Shown: positions 7,954-14,958 of the stretch, piece after piece | How positions within the stretch are numbered: position 1 is the first letter of the stretch | How the letters are laid out: each line of letters starts with the position of its first letter | NCBI GenBank assembly: GCA_020629005.1 | Contig: JAHDEE010000015.1 | Coordinates: forward strand, 1-32,478 | Reading direction: 5' to 3' | From: Chitinophagales bacterium | Lineage (GTDB): Bacteria > Bacteroidota > Bacteroidia > Chitinophagales > UBA2359 | DNA length: 32,478 nucleotides | The notes under the pieces: model-generated | What the model was told of the DNA's origin: nothing | Database searches by the model: none | What the model saw: only the letters and a program-made list of their open reading frames with translations | Program-made: the position numbers and the translations under genes

Positions 7954-9753
7954 ATGAAGCCGATTAGTTTCTTCTTATTGCTGCTGCTTGGAATCTCACT
8001 TTCCGCTCAGGAGTCCTTGCATCAATACTATGGTGATGATAAGCCGGATTCACAACCTGCTGTCAGTATCAGTGGCGATGGTGGCTTTGTGATTGCGGGA
8101 AAAACAGAGACAGCCACCGACCCGGGACAAGCATCGATCAGCAAGTTTGACACTCAGGGAAAGATGCAATGGACAAAAATTTTCGGGACAGCTGCCGTTG
8201 ATGCAGCGCAGGCCGTTCTCTTGTGCTCTGACAAGAATATTCTTGTAGCAGGGGTTACAGATGATGAGCCCGAAAACAGCCGGGATATAACTCTGTGTAA
8301 GTTTTCGACAGGGGGCAATCTGATGTGGGCCCGGAGGTATTCAAATCCAGGCAGTGACAATATTGTTGGCTTGGTAGAAATGCCAGATGGGGGCTACGTA
8401 ATGAGCGGTAGTGTGGACAAGCTACAGGGACTGCTGGTGGTGAAAATTGACCCCCTGGGCGAGATATTATGGCAAACCGTATTCAAACACAAGAGTAGCA
8501 TCTGGGGCAATCAAGTACATGCCTTCGAAAATGACAAAGTATTGGTAACCGGAAGTTTCGATGAAGGTCCGTTTGGCAAGCATGATAGCTTCCTGACGGC
8601 AATCGATAAGAATGGCAAACAAGTTTGGACCAAAGTTTACGGTGAAGAAGGGAATGATGCTTTTCACTCCATCTCGCTCAACAACACAGGAGAAATTCTG
8701 CTCGCTGGCAATACCTGGAGCTGGGCAAACAACATAACGGAAAGCTTCCTGGTAAAGCTCTCTAAGACCTCAGAGCTACAATGGTCTAAAGTACTCAAAG
8801 CTCATCCGCAGGGAAACCGGACTTTTAGCGCTGTACCAGTGGGCAGTAAAGGGTTCATCGCAATAGCAAATCACAGCTTGAAAAACAGCAATGGAGCAGC
8901 CTATATTTTTGGCATCAACAATAATGGCAAACTCACATGGGAACACACATATGGAGGAAATGCAAGAACCAATCTCAAGGACCTATGTGTGTGGAATCAG
9001 CAATTTCTGGCAGTTGGAAACACAACGGACTTCGGTGCAGGCGACCAGGATTTCTACATGGTATCCGGCTCTCTGGACGGCAAAAAGACGGCCTGCAAGC
9101 TAAGTAGCAACGATATGCAGCTCCGAAACGTCAAGACCAAGGTGCTCAACTTCAACTTTGAAGCCTCTGAGGGCAAACTGCTGCGTTCTGATTGGAAGCC
9201 AACTGTTGAAGAGCAGACGGGGCAGCTAAAGGAGATTTGTGATCCGGAGCAAAAGAAGAAGCCTGCAAAAGCTGAAGATAAACAGGAGGAAAACAGCAAT
9301 CCGAAACTGGCTGACAAGGATCAGGATAAGAAACAAGAACCTGAAAAGTCGGGCAAGACCAATCTTGATCAGATTGATCTGACCTTTACGGATAATAAGA
9401 TTCCGGATAGACTTGGTGATCGAAAAGTGGAGACAAGTAAGACAATCATCGTGGAGCAGGAAACACTGGATATTCTGGTTTGGGATAACAACAAAGTGGA
9501 CGGCGATACCATCTCCCTGTACATCAATGGTACCTGGGTACTGAGAAATTATGCTTTGAAAAAACGAAAGAAAAGGGTGATCGTAAAACTCACAAAAGAC
9601 GCCAATAATTATCTCGTTTTGTTTGCGCATAATGAAGGCAAGCAACCACCAAATACAGCCGCATTAGAGGTAAAGTATGGTAAGAATTTTCGCCGACGCG
9701 TGGGACTTACTTCCAATATGAAAAAAAGTGGTGCCGTAAGATTTGTTTACTAA
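7954..9753 (+). CDS. Secreted beta-propeller protein with C-terminal carbohydrate-module-like domain
   Basis: I take the ATG at 7954, which starts the signal peptide MKPISFFLLLLLGISLSAQ; the longer frame from 7894 would place it internally. The protein is then 599 residues. From about residue 25 to 390 there are six or seven repeats with the pattern DGGFVIAGKT...W.K.FG, for example GGYVMSGS, EILLAGNTW and FLAVGNTTDFGAGDQD, indicating a beta-propeller related to those of other Bacteroidota secreted proteins. A Lys/Glu-rich linker (about 430-480) follows, then a ~110-residue domain containing LDILVWDNNKVDGDTISLYING, NNYLVLFAHNEG and PNTAALEVKYG, recurrent in Bacteroidota exported proteins. I see no T9SS sorting domain. 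Role unknown; binding or scaffolding in the envelope is the most I would infer. No catalytic residues are apparent. Confidence 0.82.
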   Translation: MKPISFFLLLLLGISLSAQESLHQYYGDDKPDSQPAVSISGDGGFVIAGKTETATDPGQASISKFDTQGKMQWTKIFGTAAVDAAQAVLLCSDKNILVAGVTDDEPENSRDITLCKFSTGGNLMWARRYSNPGSDNIVGLVEMPDGGYVMSGSVDKLQGLLVVKIDPLGEILWQTVFKHKSSIWGNQVHAFENDKVLVTGSFDEGPFGKHDSFLTAIDKNGKQVWTKVYGEEGNDAFHSISLNNTGEILLAGNTWSWANNITESFLVKLSKTSELQWSKVLKAHPQGNRTFSAVPVGSKGFIAIANHSLKNSNGAAYIFGINNNGKLTWEHTYGGNARTNLKDLCVWNQQFLAVGNTTDFGAGDQDFYMVSGSLDGKKTACKLSSNDMQLRNVKTKVLNFNFEASEGKLLRSDWKPTVEEQTGQLKEICDPEQKKKPAKAEDKQEENSNPKLADKDQDKKQEPEKSGKTNLDQIDLTFTDNKIPDRLGDRKVETSKTIIVEQETLDILVWDNNKVDGDTISLYINGTWVLRNYALKKRKKRVIVKLTKDANNYLVLFAHNEGKQPPNTAALEVKYGKNFRRRVGLTSNMKKSGAVRFVY

Positions 9754-9867
9754 AATAAGATGTAGATATACACCCGACATTCCCCCGTCTTAACAATGTA
9801 CATAATTGACAGGGAAGAGCATTAAACTTTCCGGCAGAGCTTCAAGCAGCTATATTCTGCTTACAAT

Positions 9868-11319
9868 ATGAAGCTCAACACCATTGTCCCTTTTCGTATC
9901 GGCACTGAGGCCGAATCTACCCAGACTACAAGTGGTAGAGAAAGGTTATATGGACTGTTGAAGGTCGCCTTCGACCGTCCTCGGTTGGTGATATTTGGCG
10001 TGAATATCCTCTTGCTTTCATTCCTTTTTAAGGACACACCAATCGTACTCTTTTCTACCCCATGGGACAGTCCCCTGGTGCTGCATCAATGCCTGAACAT
10101 TTTGCTCGATGCTGCGGTCATCACTGTTCTTTGTCTGGGAGTTTTTCGTTTTCTCAAACGCAGTCATATTCCCCTCCTGGGAGACCTCAACCACATCGAT
10201 GCCTCGATGCTTAGAATGGACATTGATTACCTGGTAGAACGATTGCAACGATACCCAAGAAAGAACTTGCAATGGGAAAGCTGTATCGCAAGCTTGCAAT
10301 ATTTGCAGTCACGCACCAAAGCCGGACTCAGTCAGCGGGAATTTGCTATACAAATTGCGGAAAAACTGAGCCAATTGAAGGATGGGCACAGCGGCCTGGA
10401 TTGGGACCAACAGGATTTCTTTCAGGACATGAGTCAGCGCGCATTATTCCCACTCGAACTCAGATCGGATCGAGGGCGGTACTTTTTGGTCAGCGAAGCC
10501 GCTGGACAATATAAAGATCGGGAAATCACCAGGATAAACGGCTACGACCTGGATCAGCTCGTCAGTCTGATGGCTCGCTTTTCCCGGGGCGATACGGAGG
10601 TAGATAGGAAGCGACAGGCACTTAGGAATTTTCCCGTGCTGCTGTTCATTCTATACGGTATGGACGATGACTTTAGCGTTGTACTCGATCGGGAGGAAAT
10701 CCAAATTGCAGGTATAGTTCGAAATCTCAGTACTACTGAAGCGCAGTACGATTGCCAGATCACGCAATCTGGCGCAGATCAGCTTCATATAAAGATCAAC
10801 AATTTCTCCATCAAGAGCCTGGGCCATTTTGGCGATTATTTGGCTACTGTAGATCTAACAGAACTTGATACTATATTGATCGATCTTAGCCATTGCTCAG
10901 GAGGAAAACTTCAAGCTGTGTGCGATTGGCTACACATCCTCAGCAAAGGCAATTGCCATTACTACTTTTCTACCAAACTAGATGGTAAACCCTTACATTT
11001 TGAAGGCTCAGACCTTTCTTCCAGGCTCTGGGAGCTAGACTATGAGTTGGTACTAAAAATTGGACCCAACACTTTTTCCGCTGCCGCTATTTTTGCACAT
11101 CTGTTCAAGCAGAATGCGATTGGCAAAATCTACGGATCCGCCACCGGAGGAAGCGCAAGTTGTACCGGCAATCCTCAGGCCTTTGATCTTCCCTATTCCC
11201 GCTTGCGGTGCCATTTGGCTACCACCCAAATCATTGCCTATACGGCGGGAGGAAGGGCCATTTCTCCCAATCAATCCATCACTCCCGACGTTTACATCGA
11301 TGTTGCAGAGGGCATCTAA
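9868..11319 (+). CDS. Membrane-anchored S41 family peptidase-like protein
   Basis: A 483-residue protein with two predicted transmembrane segments near the N-terminus (about 39-56 and 74-92), then a soluble domain. LKDGHSG (His174) matches the N-terminal conserved His region of S41 (C-terminal processing peptidase) proteins. The C-terminal third has the S41 core: DTILIDLSHCSGG, GPNTFSAAAIFAHLF with Ser404 as probable nucleophile, GSATGGSAS, then an LPYS-RLR segment and SITPDVYID. The PDZ domain of classical Tsp enzymes is missing. Two TM helices in front of an S41 core are unusual. Function could be regulated proteolysis or peptidoglycan-linked turnover; the orientation of the domain is unclear. 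It is followed after 42 bp by a second membrane protein gene, which has its own candidate -7 box, so they may or may not be cotranscribed. Confidence 0.75.
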   Translation: MKLNTIVPFRIGTEAESTQTTSGRERLYGLLKVAFDRPRLVIFGVNILLLSFLFKDTPIVLFSTPWDSPLVLHQCLNILLDAAVITVLCLGVFRFLKRSHIPLLGDLNHIDASMLRMDIDYLVERLQRYPRKNLQWESCIASLQYLQSRTKAGLSQREFAIQIAEKLSQLKDGHSGLDWDQQDFFQDMSQRALFPLELRSDRGRYFLVSEAAGQYKDREITRINGYDLDQLVSLMARFSRGDTEVDRKRQALRNFPVLLFILYGMDDDFSVVLDREEIQIAGIVRNLSTTEAQYDCQITQSGADQLHIKINNFSIKSLGHFGDYLATVDLTELDTILIDLSHCSGGKLQAVCDWLHILSKGNCHYYFSTKLDGKPLHFEGSDLSSRLWELDYELVLKIGPNTFSAAAIFAHLFKQNAIGKIYGSATGGSASCTGNPQAFDLPYSRLRCHLATTQIIAYTAGGRAISPNQSITPDVYIDVAEGI

Positions 11320-11329
11320 GGGGATTCAC

Positions 11330-11337
11330 TACCTTTG
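11330..11337 (+). promoter_or_regulatory. -7 promoter octamer TACCTTTG
   Basis: A full match to TAnnTTTG 24 nt upstream of the ATG at 11362. A TTG at 11303-11305 lies 24 nt upstream, slightly longer than the ~20-nt spacing seen at other promoters here. It may give the small membrane protein independent expression. Confidence 0.45.
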
Positions 11338-11361
11338 TAGCTCAACTGGAGCTATAGCAAG

Positions 11362-11985
11362 ATGAATTTTACGATTGAGAAGAAGGAGATTCCTAAACCC
11401 ACATATCCGTGGCTCAAGTACTTGTATATCGGCTGTCTGGCCTGTATCAGCCCAATGTTCTTGATCTCACCCTTTTGGTTTGTGATACTTTTGATTCCGA
11501 TTACGGTTTCTATCATTTGGTATATCAACTACCGATGGAGACAAGAAGGCGCGGCAAGTCGACCATTACGCGAGAATTTGCCCTTTATTTCGAGGCCAAA
11601 CCTGGAAATTAGGATTAGTGAGTTTTCCAAGAAAACCTATCGTAGTCTCCACAATTTTTGGGACAAACGAATCGACTACCACGAAGGCACCTACCTGTAC
11701 AAAGCGCAAAGCAATCCGGAGATACCAGAAATTCACAATGTAATGATCTCTTTGTTCAAGCATGAATTGGATGGAGGCGTGCTGCTGCAAAAATTGAGCT
11801 CTGAAGGCGGAAGCAGCAACTTTTCCAGCCATCTGCTCTGGCTCGACTATGAAACTCAATCGGTAACCCGCCTAATGGAGGTAGGCCCTTACTGCATTTC
11901 AGCTAAAAGAGATAATCCCTGGCTCATCACGGGATATAATGACAAAGGAAATATTGAGCTTCATATTAAGAAACTCATTCAATAG
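11362..11985 (+). CDS. Small membrane protein, function unknown
   Basis: A 207-residue protein with two closely spaced hydrophobic segments (about residues 18-36 and 38-55) followed by a basic turn YRWRQEG, so the ~150-residue remainder is probably cytoplasmic by the positive-inside rule. The soluble part contains LWLDYETQSVTRLMEVGPY and ends GNIELHIKKLIQ, suggesting a mixed alpha/beta or PH-like domain; I recognise no family. It lies 42 bp after the S41-like gene on the same strand, so a shared envelope role is possible. The coding quality is good: no internal stops, and codon use is like its neighbours. Confidence 0.72.
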   Translation: MNFTIEKKEIPKPTYPWLKYLYIGCLACISPMFLISPFWFVILLIPITVSIIWYINYRWRQEGAASRPLRENLPFISRPNLEIRISEFSKKTYRSLHNFWDKRIDYHEGTYLYKAQSNPEIPEIHNVMISLFKHELDGGVLLQKLSSEGGSSNFSSHLLWLDYETQSVTRLMEVGPYCISAKRDNPWLITGYNDKGNIELHIKKLIQ

Positions 11986-12298
11986 TAGACACTTACCTAA
12001 ACTTCCAGAGCGGAAGTCTGCATAGCATAGAAAGAGCAAGTCTACCTATGCCCTACCCCACGCACAATTCTACGCCGTAAAATGCAAATCGCTCACAAGT
12101 CTCCGGTCTTGGCACAGATGTTGTCTTACTATAGATATCTGAGCAATTAACCACTGCGAAGATGGAAGCGGGACAAACCCGCTATTCCTTTTGCTGACAC
12201 ACAATCACTTTCTTATATTCTTGTCCTGAGTTTTCAGGAGTGAGATACCAATTTCTACCGCACTGGTAATCCTCTCCGTGATGTTCAGCAAAGTATTC
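11986..12298. other. Gene-free stretch with small hairpins
   Basis: No credible coding sequence. It contains a hairpin AGCGGG-acaaa-CCCGCT (12167-12183) followed by ATTCCTTTT, a possible terminator for the gene ending at 11985, and a second hairpin TCCTGA-gttt-TCAGGA (12224-12239). Together with the following 240 bp this forms a 580-bp gap rich in secondary structure. Confidence 0.5.
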
Positions 12299-12541
12299 CG
12301 GGATAGGAAAATCCCGCTATCTACGACACCTTTCACAGTTGCCACTGGTGAAAGGCTAAAGTAGTGTATAGACCCTTTCCTGAGGTCGGAAAACACATAG
12401 ACAAGTCCCATAAATATTAAAGAGCAATTACGCAATCGCAATGTCAAATGCCTTTGCGCAATTAGTGTCGGTCTATAGAACTGGTGCTGATAGGTACTGA
12501 TCCATGGCCTCCTTTCCCCACGAGAGGAGGCCTTTTCTTTT
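12299..12541 (+). ncRNA. Candidate structured non-coding RNA ending in an intrinsic terminator
   Basis: On the plus strand the stretch packs several strong helices: CGGGAT/ATCCCG (12299-12316); CCTTTCACAGT-TGCC-ACTGGTGAAAGG with one bulge (12329-12355); an 8-bp long-range helix TATAGACC/GGTCTATA (12367-12374 with 12470-12477) enclosing TTTCC/GGAAA (12376-12392) and AATTACGCAA/TTGCGCAATT with one mismatch (12426-12463); and finally the terminator hairpin at 12506-12532 plus a U-tract. No frame is coding. Hallmarks of tmRNA, RNase P RNA and SRP RNA are absent. It could be a small RNA, or the leader of a transcript ending just before the acetyltransferase gene. The call rests on complementarity by eye only. 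Confidence 0.35.
12506..12541 (+). terminator. Strong intrinsic terminator in front of the acetyltransferase gene
   Basis: Stem GGCCTCCT/AGGAGGCC (12506-12513 with 12525-12532), extendable by a U-G and a U-A pair, followed by TTTTCTTTT. It lies more than 500 bp after the last plus-strand stop (11985), so it more likely ends a separate transcript from 11986-12505 than the upstream mRNA. The in-frame ATG at 12504 lies within it and is not a plausible start. Confidence 0.8.
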
Positions 12542-12552
12542 GGATTTTTATT

Positions 12553-12560
12553 TAGTTTTG
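12553..12560 (+). promoter_or_regulatory. -7 promoter octamer TAGTTTTG
   Basis: A full TAnnTTTG match located directly after the terminator and only 6 nt before the ATG at 12567, implying a nearly leaderless mRNA for the acetyltransferase gene. No ideally spaced -33 TTG is visible. Confidence 0.5.
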
Positions 12561-12566
12561 CCGCAT

Positions 12567-13520
12567 ATGAAGTACGACCTCAACAACAAAGAACATCTGT
12601 TGCAAATCGAGCGCTCACTGCTGCCCAAGCATTTTGTTGATCACTTCCCGGAACAAGTAATAGAGCTGCTTATTCAAAACTCGTTGAAACAGATTGAACC
12701 CTATTTCAAGGATTATGAGTTCGCCAAAAAACTGGTACCCTTTTCTAAGGCCGAAGGAGCGGTTCCGGAAGATTTCTTCTTTCGGGTGCTCGACCTTGAT
12801 GATCAGCGACAGGTGATGACCTCTTATCGAGCTATGGGCGGTGATCCAAATAAGGTTTACATTCAGATTGTCTATTCCAACTTCGAAATTAAATCTGCAG
12901 AACAAGCACTGAGTCTGGCTAAAGAAATAAAGCCGCACTATGCTAAATTCAATCCACAGCGTATTCGCTTTTTTGGCCCTACAGAGCTGGCATTTGCAGA
13001 TGGAGTCAACATTTGGGGTGATCAACATTTCCTGGCAGCGCATCATTCTCAATTGAAACAGTTAACCGCTCCGCAAGAGGTACAAATCCAACTCGAAAAA
13101 GCAAAAGACACAAGCTGGTATGAGCTGTACAGGGCAGCCGGTCAAAGCGCACTACTAGCACATCCGGAGCTGGAAGAGGTATTCCACATCAATTCCAAGC
13201 AAGAAATGCAGGATCTTGTAGACAAAAGTCCAATCTTCAACATAATGATCAATGGACACTGGGGCGGAGTAATTGCTGTAGCCCGAGATTCCGACCGCTT
13301 CTTTGATGGCTACTGCGTGCAGGAGATTATCATTGCAGAGCAGCATCGTGGAAACGGCTATGCCGCATATGCACAGTCTGAACTATTTAAATTACTGGAA
13401 TGGAAAGAGCATGATGTGATCTGGGGCACAATAGGAACCAGCAATCCCTGGTCTTTCAAAACAGCACAAAAGTGCGGCAGAAAGCAATCGGGAAGTTATT
13501 GGTTCGCCCGCATGATGTAA
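12567..13520 (+). CDS. GNAT family N-acetyltransferase domain protein
   Basis: The frame opens at 12504, but that ATG is inside the terminator hairpin; the ATG at 12567 (MKYDLNNKEHLL) follows a -7 box and is chosen, giving 317 residues. The N-terminal ~200 residues are a helical/mixed region I do not recognise. The C-terminal ~100 residues have the GNAT acetyl-CoA-binding signature: a beta strand GYCVQEIIIAEQHRGNGYAAYAQ (motif Q/R-x-x-G-x-A), then WGTIGTSNPWSFKTAQKCGR, where the N-P-x-S-x-x-x-A-x-x-x-G pattern is typical. Such enzymes transfer an acetyl group to a primary amine; the acceptor is unknown. It is monocistronic or loosely linked to the DUF1569 gene 102 bp downstream. Confidence 0.85.
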   Translation: MKYDLNNKEHLLQIERSLLPKHFVDHFPEQVIELLIQNSLKQIEPYFKDYEFAKKLVPFSKAEGAVPEDFFFRVLDLDDQRQVMTSYRAMGGDPNKVYIQIVYSNFEIKSAEQALSLAKEIKPHYAKFNPQRIRFFGPTELAFADGVNIWGDQHFLAAHHSQLKQLTAPQEVQIQLEKAKDTSWYELYRAAGQSALLAHPELEEVFHINSKQEMQDLVDKSPIFNIMINGHWGGVIAVARDSDRFFDGYCVQEIIIAEQHRGNGYAAYAQSELFKLLEWKEHDVIWGTIGTSNPWSFKTAQKCGRKQSGSYWFARMM

Positions 13521-13622
13521 GAATTCAACAAAAAATGATTGCCCCCCAGCCAAAGTCAGGAATAATGCGATTTCTCATTATCTTGTCTTCCGCTAACTGA
13601 ATAACTAAACGCAATTTTTCTC

Positions 13623-14081
13623 ATGGCAATTCCTAATATTTTTATTCCCGAGACCAACGAAAAAGTCTTAAGAAGATTGGAGCAACTGCGTCCTGACAGC
13701 CCTGCAGAATGGGGCACAATGGATGCTGCGCAGATGCTGGCACACCTAAATGTGGCCTATGATATGACCTATGGAAAGCTCCCTACCAATTACGGCTTTG
13801 TGACAAAACTGATGTTGAAGTGGTTTGTCAAGGGTGTTGTGGTCGGTGAAAAACCATATCCAAAAAATAACCGCACAGCGCCGCAATTTGTGATCAAGGA
13901 TGAACGCGATTTTCAACAGGAAAAGAAAAATCTCATCGCCAATATCGAGAAGACTGCATCACTCGGTGAAGCCCACTTTGAAGGACTTGAGAGCCCTTCG
14001 TTCGGAAAGTTAACTTCGAAGGAATGGAGTAATTTGTTTCAGAAACATATCGAACACCACTTCAAGCAATTCTCCATTTGA
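13623..14081 (+). CDS. DinB-like / DUF1569 family protein
   Basis: A 152-residue protein. The pattern WGTMDAAQMLAHLNVAYDM (about residues 30-48) and LTSKEWSNLFQKHIEHHFKQF at the C-terminus match the DUF1569 branch of the DinB/YfiT four-helix-bundle superfamily; the His residues in AHLN and KHIEHH correspond to the usual metal-ligand positions. Members act as metal-dependent thiol (for example bacillithiol) transferases or are of unknown function. The ATG follows an A/T-rich segment. It is the last plus-strand gene before a GC-rich non-coding stretch and a convergent operon, and no partner gene is evident. Confidence 0.85.
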   Translation: MAIPNIFIPETNEKVLRRLEQLRPDSPAEWGTMDAAQMLAHLNVAYDMTYGKLPTNYGFVTKLMLKWFVKGVVVGEKPYPKNNRTAPQFVIKDERDFQQEKKNLIANIEKTASLGEAHFEGLESPSFGKLTSKEWSNLFQKHIEHHFKQFSI

Positions 14082-14089
14082 TGTAACAA

Positions 14090-14373
14090 TCGAACAATTC
14101 TGAGTCTGCCTAAATTCGAATCTTCTTTTGATTTGGAGCGATGCGGCAAGACAGCGTGTAAGCGCTAGTCCCGTGCTACGCTTGTACTCAGCAGCCATCC
14201 AGCTGCTTCAGCTCGGCTGCTGCTGTCTCTCCTATCGTCGAGCCAGCATCAGCCGGCTTCGCCACGCTGGCTGGCCGCCTCGTACCGCTGCGCCCGGGGC
14301 TATTTTGCACTGACACTCCATCGCGCCACCAGAGCAAAACCAAAATGCGAGAGAGTCTTTGTCAATTTGAACC
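14090..14373. repeat. GC-rich palindromic intergenic region
   Basis: About 285 bp between two convergent genes, distinctly richer in G+C than its surroundings. It contains nested inverted repeats, e.g. CAGCAGCC with GGCTGCTG (about 14190-14224), CAGCTG flanking it, and CCAGC/GCTGG (about 14243-14273). No frame is convincingly coding. It may serve as a convergent terminator or be a REP-like repeat or remnant; the GCGTAGCAC string it shares (reversed) with the left window edge suggests a dispersed family. Confidence 0.5.
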
Positions 14374-14958
14374 TCAAAATTGTCGATCCAGCAATTCCTG
14401 GCTGGAGATGATTTCAGCACCCTTGCGTCTCATCTTTTTGATGAATTTCTTTTGCAGTTTATCGGTGTGAGCAGCTGTTGCATCTTCCAAAACGTATACA
14501 CGAAAGTTTCTCTTTAGGGCAGCCACAACGGTGCCATAGACTTGCTCGTTGGTCATGATGCCAGCGACATAAAGCACCCTCAGGTCCTGCTCCAGTAAAT
14601 CGTCGAGCAACAGCTGATTCTCCAAGGCATTGTTTTGCTTCTGCACAAAACGACGTTCGCCATCTATCAATAGATTCAAATCCAGGTCCGGGACTTTGAC
14701 TCCGGTTCTCTCGAAGGGAGCAGCCCCCTCCAACTGGGTATACAACACAGGAATTTTCTGAGTCTTCAAATGTTCGGTAAGTAAATTGATGTTTAGTAAT
14801 ACCGGATCAGAAAACTTGCCAGGGATAAAGGCATCGTTGCAGGTAAACTCCTCTTGCATACAAAGCACGATCATCGTTCTATGTAAGTGGTCACTTTGAG
14901 CATAAAGGCCAGCGTTCAAACAGCAAAATGCCAGGAGGATAAGCGCAATATTTTTCAT
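14374..14958 (-). CDS. Secreted isochorismatase-fold protein lacking the catalytic residues
   Basis: 194 residues with a signal peptide (MKNIALILLAFCCLNAGLYAQ). The rest follows the isochorismatase/cysteine-hydrolase fold: MIVLCMQEEF at strand 1, QKQNNALENQLLLDDLLEQ, then VLYVAGIMTNEQVYGTVVAAL and FRVYVLEDATAA. In active members strand 1 carries V-x-D-x-Q and the active-site loop reads T-x-x-C-V. Here Asp is replaced by Cys and Cys by Gln, while the Lys (in VQKQNN) remains. By this reading it is a probable pseudoenzyme with a binding role. Its ATG overlaps the stop of the GH2-like gene (TAATG), so the two are translationally coupled. Exported isochorismatase-fold proteins are unusual. Confidence 0.82.
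   Translation of the reverse strand: MKNIALILLAFCCLNAGLYAQSDHLHRTMIVLCMQEEFTCNDAFIPGKFSDPVLLNINLLTEHLKTQKIPVLYTQLEGAAPFERTGVKVPDLDLNLLIDGERRFVQKQNNALENQLLLDDLLEQDLRVLYVAGIMTNEQVYGTVVAALKRNFRVYVLEDATAAHTDKLQKKFIKKMRRKGAEIISSQELLDRQF

Noticed and set aside
12205-12447. 80-codon minus-strand open frame in the gene-free region
   Set aside because: No recognisable features, overlaps several strong hairpins and has no promoter or start context.
12299-12541. Cobalamin riboswitch, tmRNA, RNase P RNA or SRP RNA
   Set aside because: A GCCACTG and a GGAAAATCC string recall the cobalamin riboswitch, but the B12 box and the required spacing are absent; signature segments of the other RNAs are also missing, and the downstream gene has no link to cobalamin.
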